From NCBI GenBank assembly GCA_023807065.1, contig JAJJLU010003873.1, positions 1 through 26,325 of the forward strand: DNA of 26,325 nucleotides, given 5' to 3'. Positions 1 to 8,953 of this stretch are shown here, piece after piece; positions within the stretch are counted from its first letter, which is position 1, and the number at the start of each line of letters is the position of its first letter. A program made the translations under genes and the position numbers. This DNA comes from Isotricha intestinalis. Its lineage: Eukaryota > Ciliophora > Litostomatea > Vestibuliferida > Isotrichidae. The notes under the pieces are model-generated. The model was not told the DNA's origin, did no database searches, and saw only the letters and a list, made by a program, of their open reading frames with translations.

Positions 1-222
1 TCTTGTTCTCGTTATTATGAATTAAATTGAAATTTTTTGATAATTAAAATAAAATATTTTAGGTTATAAATGAAATATTTTGATTATAATATTTTATAAA
101 ATTATTTTTACTCAAAATATTATTTCTTTTAAAACCCTTATTTATATTTAAAAATATATATTAAAATTTAAATTTTTAAATTAATTTAAAAAAAGAAATA
201 AAATGGAAATAAATATTCTTAT

Positions 223-248
223 GGGGATTGGGCCCAATCCCCAATCCC
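223..248. repeat. Perfect 20-nt GC-rich palindrome with adjoining direct repeat
   Basis: Positions 223-242 read ggggattgggcccaatcccc, which equals its own reverse complement. The right arm continues as a second copy of the unit cccaatc, so 232-248 holds about two and a half head-to-tail copies. The surrounding sequence is almost pure A/T. The short C-rich repeat in inverted orientation resembles a telomere-type repeat but is far too short to call one. Confidence 0.75.
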
Positions 249-563
249 TATTTATTGATTATTTATTTTATTATTATCAAAAGAAAATAAATTAAAATTT
301 TTATAATATTATAAAATTTAATTGATAATTTAAAAAAAATGATAATATTTTAAAAAAAAAATAATTATTTTAATGAATAAATTATATGAAATAGAATTTA
401 TTTATTAATAATCCATTTTAAAAAAAATAAAATTACTATAAAAACCAAAATAATAAAAATTAAATAAAACTAAAAATAAAATTAAATTTTATTTTGGCTT
501 AATTTAAAATAAGTATTACATTTATTTTAAATTTAAATATTTAATTTTAATAAATTTTGTTAC

Positions 564-635
564 ATTTCTCTTTGTCCTACCCCCCCTCAAAAAAAAAGTT
601 GCTCTGTACCGAAGGGGGGGAGGATAATGAGAAAT
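564..635. repeat. Long imperfect hairpin with a C7/G7 core
   Basis: The arms 564-587 and 613-635 are complementary. The core pairs seven C (580-586) with seven G (614-620), flanked by T587:A613. Outward pairing runs through 572-578 with 621-627 (A579 bulged, one G:T pair), one mismatch (571/628), then 564-570 with 629-635. The loop is about 25 nt and includes a run of A. It lies about 120 bp beyond the stop of the 758-2329 gene. It may be a structured RNA, a processing or termination element, or a mobile-element remnant. No tRNA or 5S signature is seen. Confidence 0.7.
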
Positions 636-757
636 AAGGTATAATATATATTCTATAATAATAATTATTATATTTCATCTTAACTATATTATGTAAATTA
701 AATTAAATTTTTCATTAATAAAATAAAGAAAATATAATTCTTAATAAACCCTTATTT

Positions 758-2329
758 TTATTTTTCTATTTTAATAATTACTTTTTGAGATAAAAATTTA
801 GAAATATTAATAAGAATTGTTTTTTTATAAAGAGATTGTAATTTATTTCTAAAAGCAAAAAATGAAGGTAATAACCTTCTAAAATTTCTCTTCTTACAAA
901 TAATAATTTCTTTTAATTCAGAAGTTTGTTCAGGTAATTTATTTAACACATATAATTCTAAACAAGGAAACTCATAAAAATCTCTTTGAATATAATAATT
1001 TAACTTTTCTTGATTTTGATTATTTAAATCTTTTTTTAAATAAATAATATTAAATAATTCACTGTAGTTATTATCAATTAAATAGAATAAATATTGATAC
1101 TTACCTAAATAAAGGGTTTTATCTTTTAAATAATCAAAATTAGTATAAAAATGTTTTTGTAAAATAATCGATAATTTCTCATGATCTAATTTGATTAAAT
1201 TAAATAATAAAGGAGTGTTATTTCCTTTTATTAAAATATCAAAATTTTTTTTGGTATTTTCTTCTGAAAAATCATTGAAAGAAATATATGTTTTCATTCC
1301 TTTTATTTTTTTTAAAAATTCTATGAAATTGTTATTAATTGTTAACAAATAACCATTATAATTAAATAAAAATCCTATTTTTATGTTTGATAAATTTATA
1401 TTATTTTCTTTTAATAAATTAAAATATGAATCAAGTACTCTATCTATTTCTTTATCATTTTCATTATTTAAAAACCATAATTCATTATTTATTTTAGTTA
1501 TTATCAAATTAGTTTCACTAAAAATTACATTTACACCTTTTTCATTTAATAATTCATAAATTTCTTTATTCAAAATATTTACATAAAAATAAATTTTTAA
1601 AGTTTTATCTAAATTTTTTAATTCTTTAATATATGAAACAAAGGAAGAAATTTCTTCTTTTGGAGAACAAATATGAATTTCAATTTCATTTAAAACATTA
1701 AAGAGTAGTTTTGAGCAGTTAATATATAAAAAAGACAAAAATTTTTTTTCTGATAATTTTGAACTTGAAATATCATTAATTACATCAAATTTTTTAAATA
1801 AATCTTTGTTGATTGGATAATTTAGAAAATTATAAATTAGATTTTCTTTTTTATTGTATTGTTCATTAAAAGTTTGTTCTACAAATAATTCATGATTAAT
1901 AAGAAATTTAGAAAATAAATTTCCAAACAAAGTTTTATCATCTTTGTTAAATATATTATATTTAGGTTCAACTCCCCATAAATCAATTTTTTCTTTAAAA
2001 ATTTGAATTATTTCATAAAAATCATTCATAAACTTAATATATGATTTATAATCTTTTATATAAAAGTTAAATATTTTTTCATAATAAAATGAAAAACTTG
2101 ACCTTTGATTATAGAAAGATATATCAAAATAATTTAAAATGAATTTTACTGAATATTGAATGTCTTTTTCTATATTCATATTTTTAAGTAAGTATATAAT
2201 TAATTTTAAATCAATATCAATTGAATTCTCTTTTAATGTATATGTTGGGTAATATTGATTATCACAAACAAATTTAATATTATTTTTTTGAGAAAAATCT
2301 TCTATTAATTTTTTAGCTAATTCAACCAT
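758..2329 (-). CDS. Hypothetical protein, 523 aa
   Basis: One uninterrupted frame of 523 codons ends in TAA. It starts at the only reasonable Met, which is preceded by AT-rich sequence. The protein is rich in Lys, Asn, Ile, Phe and Leu, as expected from base composition. It has no signal peptide, no clear membrane segment and no motif I can name. The middle (residues about 195-300) alternates predicted helices and short strands (for example IEIHICSP, LKIYFYVNIL), suggesting a folded globular protein rather than low complexity. The C-terminus (about 480-523) is basic. No intron is needed. There is over 1 kb of non-coding sequence upstream, so neighbours give no functional hint. That it is a real gene is well supported by length; its function is unknown. 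Confidence 0.8.
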   Translation of the reverse strand: MVELAKKLIEDFSQKNNIKFVCDNQYYPTYTLKENSIDIDLKLIIYLLKNMNIEKDIQYSVKFILNYFDISFYNQRSSFSFYYEKIFNFYIKDYKSYIKFMNDFYEIIQIFKEKIDLWGVEPKYNIFNKDDKTLFGNLFSKFLINHELFVEQTFNEQYNKKENLIYNFLNYPINKDLFKKFDVINDISSSKLSEKKFLSFLYINCSKLLFNVLNEIEIHICSPKEEISSFVSYIKELKNLDKTLKIYFYVNILNKEIYELLNEKGVNVIFSETNLIITKINNELWFLNNENDKEIDRVLDSYFNLLKENNINLSNIKIGFLFNYNGYLLTINNNFIEFLKKIKGMKTYISFNDFSEENTKKNFDILIKGNNTPLLFNLIKLDHEKLSIILQKHFYTNFDYLKDKTLYLGKYQYLFYLIDNNYSELFNIIYLKKDLNNQNQEKLNYYIQRDFYEFPCLELYVLNKLPEQTSELKEIIICKKRNFRRLLPSFFAFRNKLQSLYKKTILINISKFLSQKVIIKIEK

Positions 2330-3419
2330 TAAATTGTTTAATATAATATTTTATATTATATTAAATTATTTATTGAATACTAAATTAATTTTGTAAATTT
2401 TTTACTGATTAAAATTTATTTTCAAAGAAATATATATGTACTTTTTTCATTTGATAAATATTTAAATCAAAAAAATTAAAGATAATAATCCATTAAAAAT
2501 ATTAAATATGATTATAATTAGACAATTAGTAATTTAATATCTTATTATTTACTTAATTAAAAATATTATCAATTATTTTAATATGATAAATTCATACCAA
2601 AATATTAAAATCAAAAATCAAATTTACTTTAATTAAAAATAATAAAAAACCATATTTAAAATGTATTAAATAATTTTATATGAAATGAAATTAATTATTA
2701 ACCATTTTATTTAAGATTTTTTATAATTTTTACGATTAAATATAAATCCAATTATTATAGTTAGTCTAATTTTTGAATACATAATAAAAATATCATAAAT
2801 ATTATATAAAAAATTTTCATAATACATTTGTTTTATTTTTATAATTGTTTTGATTTTCTAACCTAACTTTTATTATTCTAGCAGTTATTTGATGTTTATT
2901 TTTTTAAATATTAAACATAAAATAAAATTAGCAAAATTAATCACTAAAATCTTAATTAATTATTCCTTTTTATTTTCCAATTTCTCCTTTATTGAATTAA
3001 AATAATGAATAATTTCTATAGTCAATGTATAACTATTTGATTTAAAAAAATTTAAATTTGAAAAAATTATTTATTTATAAAGATTATTAGAAAAAAAAAT
3101 AAATGAATATTTCCTATAAATTAAATAAATAATTTCAAATTAAAAACTCAGGATTAATATCCAAGAAATTTGTTATAATTATCTCTATTTTATTTTTATT
3201 ATTATTAAAAATATCACCTCTGTTTGTTTTTTTATCAATTATAATTATTTATCAAAAAAATGTTTAAATTATTAAATCGTATTTCAATAAAAATCATATA
3301 AAAAAATGAATTAAATTAATCCTCTTTTTTTAAATAAGAAGTTTCAATAATTTATGAGTTTACTTTTAAAATAAAGTAAAATATTTCTTTTCTCATCTTC
3401 TATTTACGTTAAAAATAAA
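2330..3419. other. Intergenic region, nothing recognised
   Basis: This is about 1.1 kb of AT-rich sequence between two minus-strand genes, holding the 5' side of one and the 3' side of the other. All frames are broken by frequent stops. No RNA gene, repeat array or GC-rich islet was seen. Confidence 0.6.
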
Positions 3420-5093
3420 TTATGCTTCAAAATCGTGTGTTAATTTCATAGCTTCCTCAATAATGTTATAAATGTCATCAATATTAATATCTTTAATAAA
3501 TTCCCTTTCTTTTAAAGGTTCAATATAACTAACAAAAAATTGATAAATCATAATATCTCTTAAAATATATAATAAATCATAATAAACTCCATAAGGATGA
3601 ATTCTCTTAGGAATATTTAAAAAAAATTGTTGTTCAGAAGCAACTCCTCCTAAATCATTTCCTAAACTTTCTAATTCAACCCAAAAATATTCAGTAGCAA
3701 TTTTTGGATTTTTTTCAATTTTTCCATTCCAAACACTAATACTTAATTCAGGTCTTACCATTTGATCAAAATCAACCATAGAAAAAAATTGAATTATATT
3801 ATTTTTTAAATATCTTTCTTTAACAAAATGTTTTTCTAAAATAATAATATTATCTCCATGAGCATTACTATCAATTAATCTTATATCACCGTTAAAAAAT
3901 GTTCCCCAATTATTTCCTGTTCTATGAAAAGTTGATAAAATTCTTCCTATTTCATATCCAATTTCAGCATATATTAAAGAAATTGTATATATTTCAGGAT
4001 AATTTTTTATTATTTTTAATATTTCATTTGATGAATAAAATCCATGTTTATTTAAAATTTCCTTTTCATAATTTTCCATTGATTTTTCAAATGAATATCT
4101 TATTTTAAAAATACTATCACTAATATCATATAAAGGTAAATTTAAAACTCTTTTAAATGTTGTATTATTTGCATTAGGAGGTTTAATTTTATTTTTTTCA
4201 TATTCATTATTTATTAAATTTATTAATTCCTCACACTTTTCTTCTTCTATTAATTTACTCAACATTTTTTCAACTCCAATTAAAAAATGAGTTTCTAATC
4301 TTTTATCTCCTATTGTTTCCATAATACATACACATTTTTCAATTTCAGAACAATTATCATTTTTTAAATTTATATATTTCCAAAATCCTAAAGGTTTATT
4401 TCCTATTATTATATTTAATTTATCAAAATATGGTTTTATTTCCCTTAAAGCATAAAGTTCTCTTGCTGAAGCATTAACTGAATTAAAACCTCTTACTTCA
4501 ATATATTTTTTAGTTTCATCATAATCATCTCTATAACATTTACATTCTCTTAATAAAATTCCTGGAAATTTTACTTGATTTTTTTGATTCCACATTCCAC
4601 AACCTTTTAATCTAATTAAAATATTACCATTTTCATTTGGATAATAATATTTCTCTTTATGTTTTGCAATAATCCAAAATTTTTCTTTTTCTTCTTTTGA
4701 TAATTTATCATATTCTTCTTTTAACATATAATTACACTTAACAATTGAACTTCTTGTTCCACTTCTATATCCTTTTATAATTAAAGTATTTTGATCATCA
4801 GGTAAACATTTTATTGGAGCATTATTTTCTATTATTAAATTTTTAGATTTAATGTTATTCACTAAAGGAGGCATTCCATTAATTACTCCTGGTAAACATA
4901 TTGTATTTGAGTTTTTTTCTATTAATTTAGGCTGAATATCTATTAAAAATTGTTTGAAATTTTCAGAATCATTTTCTGTGAAATCTAATACTTCTTTTTC
5001 TTCAAAATAAATTCCATGAGTTTTTATTATTGGAACTATTTCTTTACTTAAATATATATTTTCTGTGTTTTTTTCATTTATAATATTTTGCAT
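3420..5093 (-). CDS. Kinase-fold protein resembling SelO (protein AMPylase family)
   Basis: This is a single 557-codon frame ending in TAA. Several blocks resemble the order of elements in the SelO pseudokinase family, which transfers AMP to proteins. They are a beta3-like IRLKGCG with K163, a helix C-like segment ASARELYALREIKP with E212 and E218, a catalytic-loop-like AHGDN (411-415), and a metal-binding DFD (441-443). An upstream KGYRSGTRSS (107-116) could be the nucleotide-binding loop. Known for the family: SelO binds ATP in a flipped orientation. The match is by eye and distant; the SelO C-terminal selenocysteine motif is not visible, and the tail is DFEA. It could instead be another atypical kinase-fold family. 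No signal peptide is evident. It starts 49 bp from the divergent PEX16-like gene, so the two probably share a promoter region. Confidence 0.5.
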   Translation of the reverse strand: MQNIINEKNTENIYLSKEIVPIIKTHGIYFEEKEVLDFTENDSENFKQFLIDIQPKLIEKNSNTICLPGVINGMPPLVNNIKSKNLIIENNAPIKCLPDDQNTLIIKGYRSGTRSSIVKCNYMLKEEYDKLSKEEKEKFWIIAKHKEKYYYPNENGNILIRLKGCGMWNQKNQVKFPGILLRECKCYRDDYDETKKYIEVRGFNSVNASARELYALREIKPYFDKLNIIIGNKPLGFWKYINLKNDNCSEIEKCVCIMETIGDKRLETHFLIGVEKMLSKLIEEEKCEELINLINNEYEKNKIKPPNANNTTFKRVLNLPLYDISDSIFKIRYSFEKSMENYEKEILNKHGFYSSNEILKIIKNYPEIYTISLIYAEIGYEIGRILSTFHRTGNNWGTFFNGDIRLIDSNAHGDNIIILEKHFVKERYLKNNIIQFFSMVDFDQMVRPELSISVWNGKIEKNPKIATEYFWVELESLGNDLGGVASEQQFFLNIPKRIHPYGVYYDLLYILRDIMIYQFFVSYIEPLKEREFIKDINIDDIYNIIEEAMKLTHDFEA

Positions 5094-5142
5094 TATTTTT
5101 TAATTTTAACTTTAATTAATTATATTTAAAAATTTTAATTTT
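5094..5142. promoter_or_regulatory. Short divergent intergenic region (shared promoter and 5' UTRs)
   Basis: Only 49 bp of pure AT sequence separate the start codons of the minus-strand SelO-like gene and the plus-strand PEX16-like gene. Both promoters and leaders must lie here or overlap coding sequence. No distinct motif is visible. Confidence 0.5.
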
Positions 5143-6009
5143 ATGAAATTAAAATTATTTATTCATTCAATTCATATAGTTAATAAAGTAAGAACAATTA
5201 TAAAAAGAAATAAAATTTCAAAAAGTAATTATTCTAATATTGTTATTTATTATTCAAATTTTATAAATGAAATTGAGTTAAGTTTAGAAATGTTTTATGA
5301 ACACTTCTCTAAAGATAATAAATCGAAATTATATTTTCCTTTATTTTTATGTGAATTAATAAAATTAGGTTTTAAATTTAAAGAATTTAATAATTTAAGA
5401 AATTTAGGATATGAATTTTATCTTGACGAAAAAATATTTTATGAAAATATTTTAGAAATCAATGAAGATGAATATTTAGAAAAAATTTATAATAATAATT
5501 TCTTAAAAGAAAGTAAAGAATTATCAATAAAACCAACAAAAAGTTTTTTTTATATTCCTGTAATAGAACAAAATAAACAAAATACTATTTTTTATAGATT
5601 CGAAGATAAAAACAACAAACTGAAAAATAAAATTATTCCATCTTTAACTTTAAATCAAATGGGAGAAATTATATATTTACTAAAACCAATTATTAGATTA
5701 ACTATTTTATCATATTTTAAAAATAATGATATTATTTGTTTATTTACTAATTTTATTTTGGATGGAATTATTTTTCTTTGGAAAATTGATATAACTTCTT
5801 TTACTTTTAGAAAAAAGAAAGCATATTATTTGGAAAATAGATTTAGAAAAAAAAATTTATTTTTTTATGCTTTAAGAGAACCTATATATTCTAAAGTTGT
5901 AAAACCATTAATTTCAAAAATCTTTAATATTATTCATCTTCCAAATTTGTTATGTTCAATAATTAATGATATTTTAGAATATCATAAACTTTTTACTTTA
6001 ATTATTTAA
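5143..6009 (+). CDS. PEX16: Peroxisomal membrane protein PEX16-like
   Basis: The protein has 288 aa, somewhat shorter than animal PEX16, and ends in TAA. PEX16 is an ER/peroxisome membrane protein that recruits PEX3 and peroxisomal membrane proteins during biogenesis. Two conserved blocks are seen. The first is GEIIYLLKPIIRL (174-186), matching the family's GE-x-LYILRP-like segment before a hydrophobic stretch (about 186-213). The second is FFYALREPIYSKVVKPLI (240-257), matching the C-terminal YYLLRSPFYD-like block. A basic stretch (223-237) precedes the second block, as in other PEX16 proteins, and the C-terminus ends at the same relative place. The N-terminal YYSNFINEIELSLEMFYEH (36-54) resembles the family's opening helices. 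It is divergent from the SelO-like gene. Identification rests on motif recall and order; a profile search would settle it. Confidence 0.75.
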   Translation: MKLKLFIHSIHIVNKVRTIIKRNKISKSNYSNIVIYYSNFINEIELSLEMFYEHFSKDNKSKLYFPLFLCELIKLGFKFKEFNNLRNLGYEFYLDEKIFYENILEINEDEYLEKIYNNNFLKESKELSIKPTKSFFYIPVIEQNKQNTIFYRFEDKNNKLKNKIIPSLTLNQMGEIIYLLKPIIRLTILSYFKNNDIICLFTNFILDGIIFLWKIDITSFTFRKKKAYYLENRFRKKNLFFYALREPIYSKVVKPLISKIFNIIHLPNLLCSIINDILEYHKLFTLII

Positions 6010-6279
6010 TTTATGTAAATTTAATTATTTTTAAAATATAGAATTCTTTTTTTTTATGAATCTCCAAACAAAAATTAAATAAAAATTTATTTTCAATTAA
6101 AGATTTAGACAATCCCATAAAGTTTTCTTGATTTAATATAATTTCCTTTTTTATCATTTAAAAATGTAATTAAAATTTAAATAATTTTTTATTTAAAATT
6201 ATTTTTAAATTGTTTAAATGTTAAATTTTTTCAGTTAAATTATATTATTAGATAAGTTTAAATTTTAGTTTATTGTAAA

Positions 6280-7387
6280 TTATTTGATTGAATAATTGGT
6301 AATTATTTTTAAGTTTTTTTCTTCAATTTTTCTTTTTTTTTGGTTCCAAATTTCGTTTTATACAATTTCTTAGATTCTAAAATTCTTTCCTTTAACTCAT
6401 ATTGATTTCTTAAAATTCTCTTTAAATTAATTATCATTTAAATTTTTTTTTATTTCATCTAAAAAGGGTAATTCATAACATTTTGAGATTTTCCCATGAT
6501 ATATATCTAAATATTCAATAAAATATTCATTTTTTTGAATCTTCATTTCTTTAATATTAGTTATTTTTTTATCTCTTTTTAATAAACTCCTTCCATTAAT
6601 ATTAAAATTTCTTTTTCTTTATTATAAATAATAAATGAAGGTAATGATAGATATGAAATAAATATATTATCACAGATAAAAGAAGGAAGAACAATAGAAT
6701 TAATTAAAATTACATTTGGTAAAGTATAAATATTAATATGTCCATCTTCAGAAGAAGAAATCATTAAATTTAAAATATTATTTTGTTGAATACATACAAT
6801 TTTTTTTGTTTGAAAATGAATTATTTTTACAATATTTTCTTCTTCTGGATCATATATTATTATTGAGCCTTATTTAGTTCCAAATAAAATAAATTTATCA
6901 ATTGAAAAATATATTATTTCACTATTATCTAATTTATATGTTAAAATTCCTGATTGTGTTTTGATTATTTTTCTTCAATCAAGAGGATTTTTATATTTAT
7001 TAAATAAAATTATATATACCTCTTCAAGGAGAAAATTATAAATTATTCGTATTTTATTATTAATTTTTATATTATAATCATTATGATTAAATTTTTTAAA
7101 AATTGTTTTATTTCTAAAATTGCATTAGAATATTGTTCAATTTCTATATTTTGATTTAACTTTTCTAAACGTTTGACATTTATTATATTTTATATGTTAA
7201 AATAATAATAAATTCAATGAAATACTTTTGAAATTTTTTAAATTGTTCATCATTAAATTGATTTTTGATTACTTATCATTTCCCAAAACTCTTTATCATA
7301 ATTTTTATTTTTTGATATATTAAATTCTTCTTTTACTTTGTCTTCAAAAACTATAGAAAAAAATCAAAACAACTTCTTGTTATTCAT
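6280..7387 (-). pseudogene. Decayed gene with WD/BEACH-tail-like C-terminal part
   Basis: A coding-like reading can be followed on the minus strand from ATG at 7387 to TAA at 6280-6282, but only by crossing in-frame stops (TGA at 7364-7366 and 6975-6977, TAA at 6870-6872 and one near 7250) and frame changes near 7100, 6588 and 6435. Recognisable pieces include MISSSEDGHINIYTLPN and LPSFIIYNKE (within 6579-6764), typical of the last beta-propeller blades of BEACH-domain proteins. Earlier come KRLEKLNQNIEIEQYSNA-like and FILFGTK segments. No GT...AG introns of the size seen elsewhere in the window explain the breaks. The BEACH domain itself is not visible, so this was a diverged or truncated relative. 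The stops fit TGG-to-TGA and CAA-to-TAA transitions. Assembly error could explain some indels but not all the stops. Confidence 0.6.
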
Positions 7388-7430
7388 AATTTATAATATT
7401 TAAGAACAAAAAAACAAATTGAAAAATATA

Positions 7431-8256
7431 ATGAAGATAATTTAATTTAATGCATTTTGATACCTTTCAATTAAAAAAAAATTTGGTAATATTGAAGGAA
7501 ATAAAAGTGAAAATGATGATTACAAATGCTTTTTTGAAGAAATTATTGTTGAAAATGATAGTAAGTTTAAATGTGAGTGTTTTTCATTTAATATTTGGAA
7601 ATGATTTTTCTCAAGAAACTATACTTTATAATATTTTTACTATTAATTATATTAGAAATCTATATAATAATATTCCAAATATTCAACCTTTTGATGTTAT
7701 TGAAAATGTAAAAAAAAGAATTATTTCATCATTTAGAATATTTTTTGATAATATAGAAATAGAAGAAAACAATTTGAAAATTTTTACTGAAGAAAATAAT
7801 CTAAATCTAAAATTAAAAATTGATGAAAATTTAGAATTAAAAAAATGTTTAGTAGATGAATTAGGTATTTCTAATTTTACTGGAAATATATGTACCAAAA
7901 TATCGTTATTATGTTACTAATAATGATTTATATATAGAAATGTAATTACCAGGAGTTAATGAGGATAATTTAGATCTTGATTATGAAGTTAAAAATAATG
8001 GGGAAAATTTTGAATTTAAATTTACTGGTAAAAAAATATTGAAGATATACCTGAGACTTGTGATAAAAGTAAAAATAATAAAGGGAATATTGTTATTGGA
8101 GATTTTAGTTTGCCTATTTATTTAAATTCAAATGATTATACTTTACAGAGTACTGAAATTTGTAATTCTTCTATTAATGATGGTATTTTGATGGTTTCTT
8201 TTTAACTTCAAGAAAAAACAGGTAAAAAGAAGTTACAAATAAAAAAAAATAAATAA
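7431..8256 (+). pseudogene. Decayed gene with Hsp20/alpha-crystallin-like C-terminus
   Basis: A coding-like frame begins at ATG 7431 and can be followed to TAA 8254-8256. It is broken by TAA at 7443-7445, 7943-7945 and 8203-8205, by TGA at 7458-7460 and 7602-7604, and by frame changes near 7605, 7890 and 8030 (an A-run). Its longest open piece is 7450-7920, of which only the part from about 7600 is in the coding-like frame. The last third reads YYVTNNDLYIEM, stop, LPGVNEDNLDL and ends in a strand-rich segment. This is the pattern of an Hsp20/alpha-crystallin or CS-type beta-sandwich (LPGV is a hallmark). The N-terminal part is helical and unidentified. The ATG lies 43 bp from the start of the divergent decayed gene, so both members of a head-to-head pair are broken. 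Confidence 0.6.
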
Positions 8257-8507
8257 GATATTAATTTTTTCAAAATTAGTGTTATTAAATAAAATATAAA
8301 TTATAACGGAGAATAAATGTCATTTAATTCATATTATTTCACCATTTAATTTAATTTTAGCTTCTAAGAAATAAATATTTTCTTTACATAAAACTATATA
8401 TTTTAAATAAAAATATAATTTAAAAAAAAAAAAAACAAAAAAAAAAAAATAAACTCCCAAAAAATTATTTATTAAAACAACTAATATTAAATTAAAAAAA
8501 AATAACA
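8257..8507. other. Intergenic region with poly-A tracts
   Basis: AT-rich spacer. Long A runs at about 8419-8450 lie just upstream of the secreted Cys-rich gene and probably form part of its promoter and 5' UTR. No other gene is seen. Confidence 0.5.
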
Positions 8508-8837
8508 ATGTCAAAATACCTTATAGGAATATTATTAATTCTTCTATCTCTAACAGAATCAACAACAATAAAAAAATCAAGATGTGTAGCATATGGAGGA
8601 GATTGTGATGGAACATCATATTGTTGTTCTGGAATGGTATGCAAAGATTATAGATGTGCTGTAAAAGGAACAAAAGATAATCAAGTTGCTTGGGCTCCTG
8701 ATGGAGAAAAATGTGATTGGTTCCATCATTGTGGAAAAAATTATAAATGCCAATCTCATAGATGTGTTTTCCAAATAAAAGATATTATTAAAGCTCTTAC
8801 TAAAAAAGTTAAAAATGCTGCTGCTACTAGAGTTTAA
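8508..8837 (+). CDS. Small secreted cysteine-rich protein (knottin-like module)
   Basis: This 109-aa protein ends in TAA. Residues 1 to about 19 form a classic signal peptide (short basic start, then LIGILLILLSL), so it should be secreted or vesicular. Two Cys modules follow. The first has Cys 26, 33, 39, 40, 45 and 50 (C-x6-C-x5-CC-x4-C-x4-C), the spacing of an inhibitor-cystine-knot or Dickkopf-like fold. The second has Cys 69, 75, 81 and 86 (C-x5-C-x5-C-x4-C). A short, basic, helical tail (90-109) ends the protein. Such folds occur in protease inhibitors, signalling peptides and toxins, and the sequence does not say which. Codon use is less AT-skewed and richer in Gly, Cys and Trp than its neighbours, consistent with a folded, selected protein. 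No intron is needed. Confidence 0.85.
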   Translation: MSKYLIGILLILLSLTESTTIKKSRCVAYGGDCDGTSYCCSGMVCKDYRCAVKGTKDNQVAWAPDGEKCDWFHHCGKNYKCQSHRCVFQIKDIIKALTKKVKNAAATRV

Positions 8838-8953
8838 TTTTATCAATAATTTTTTTTGGTTTTTTTCTTCCTTGAAAAAAAATATATTAAATTTTGTTTT
8901 TTTTATCGTTTTTTTTTTATTTATTTTTTTATTATATTTATTATTTTTTTCCA

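Larger units (their letters stand above)
1..757. other. Intergenic region with two GC-rich inverted repeats
   Basis: No credible coding sequence is seen; the stretch is AT-rich with many short stops in all frames. Two GC-rich islets stand out against it, a palindrome at 223-242 and a hairpin at 564-635, and are listed separately. The downstream gene at 758-2329 is on the minus strand, so this is its 3' side. Confidence 0.7.

Noticed and set aside
564..635. tRNA or 5S rRNA gene at the GC-rich hairpin
   Set aside because: No cloverleaf, no TTC-type T-loop and no internal promoter boxes; only a single stem-loop.
6280..8256. An altered genetic code (TAA as Gln, TGA as Trp) to explain the broken gene pair
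   Set aside because: All intact genes end in TAA at family-appropriate places and use TGG and CAA, and the pair also has frame changes that no code change repairs. Mutational decay is simpler.
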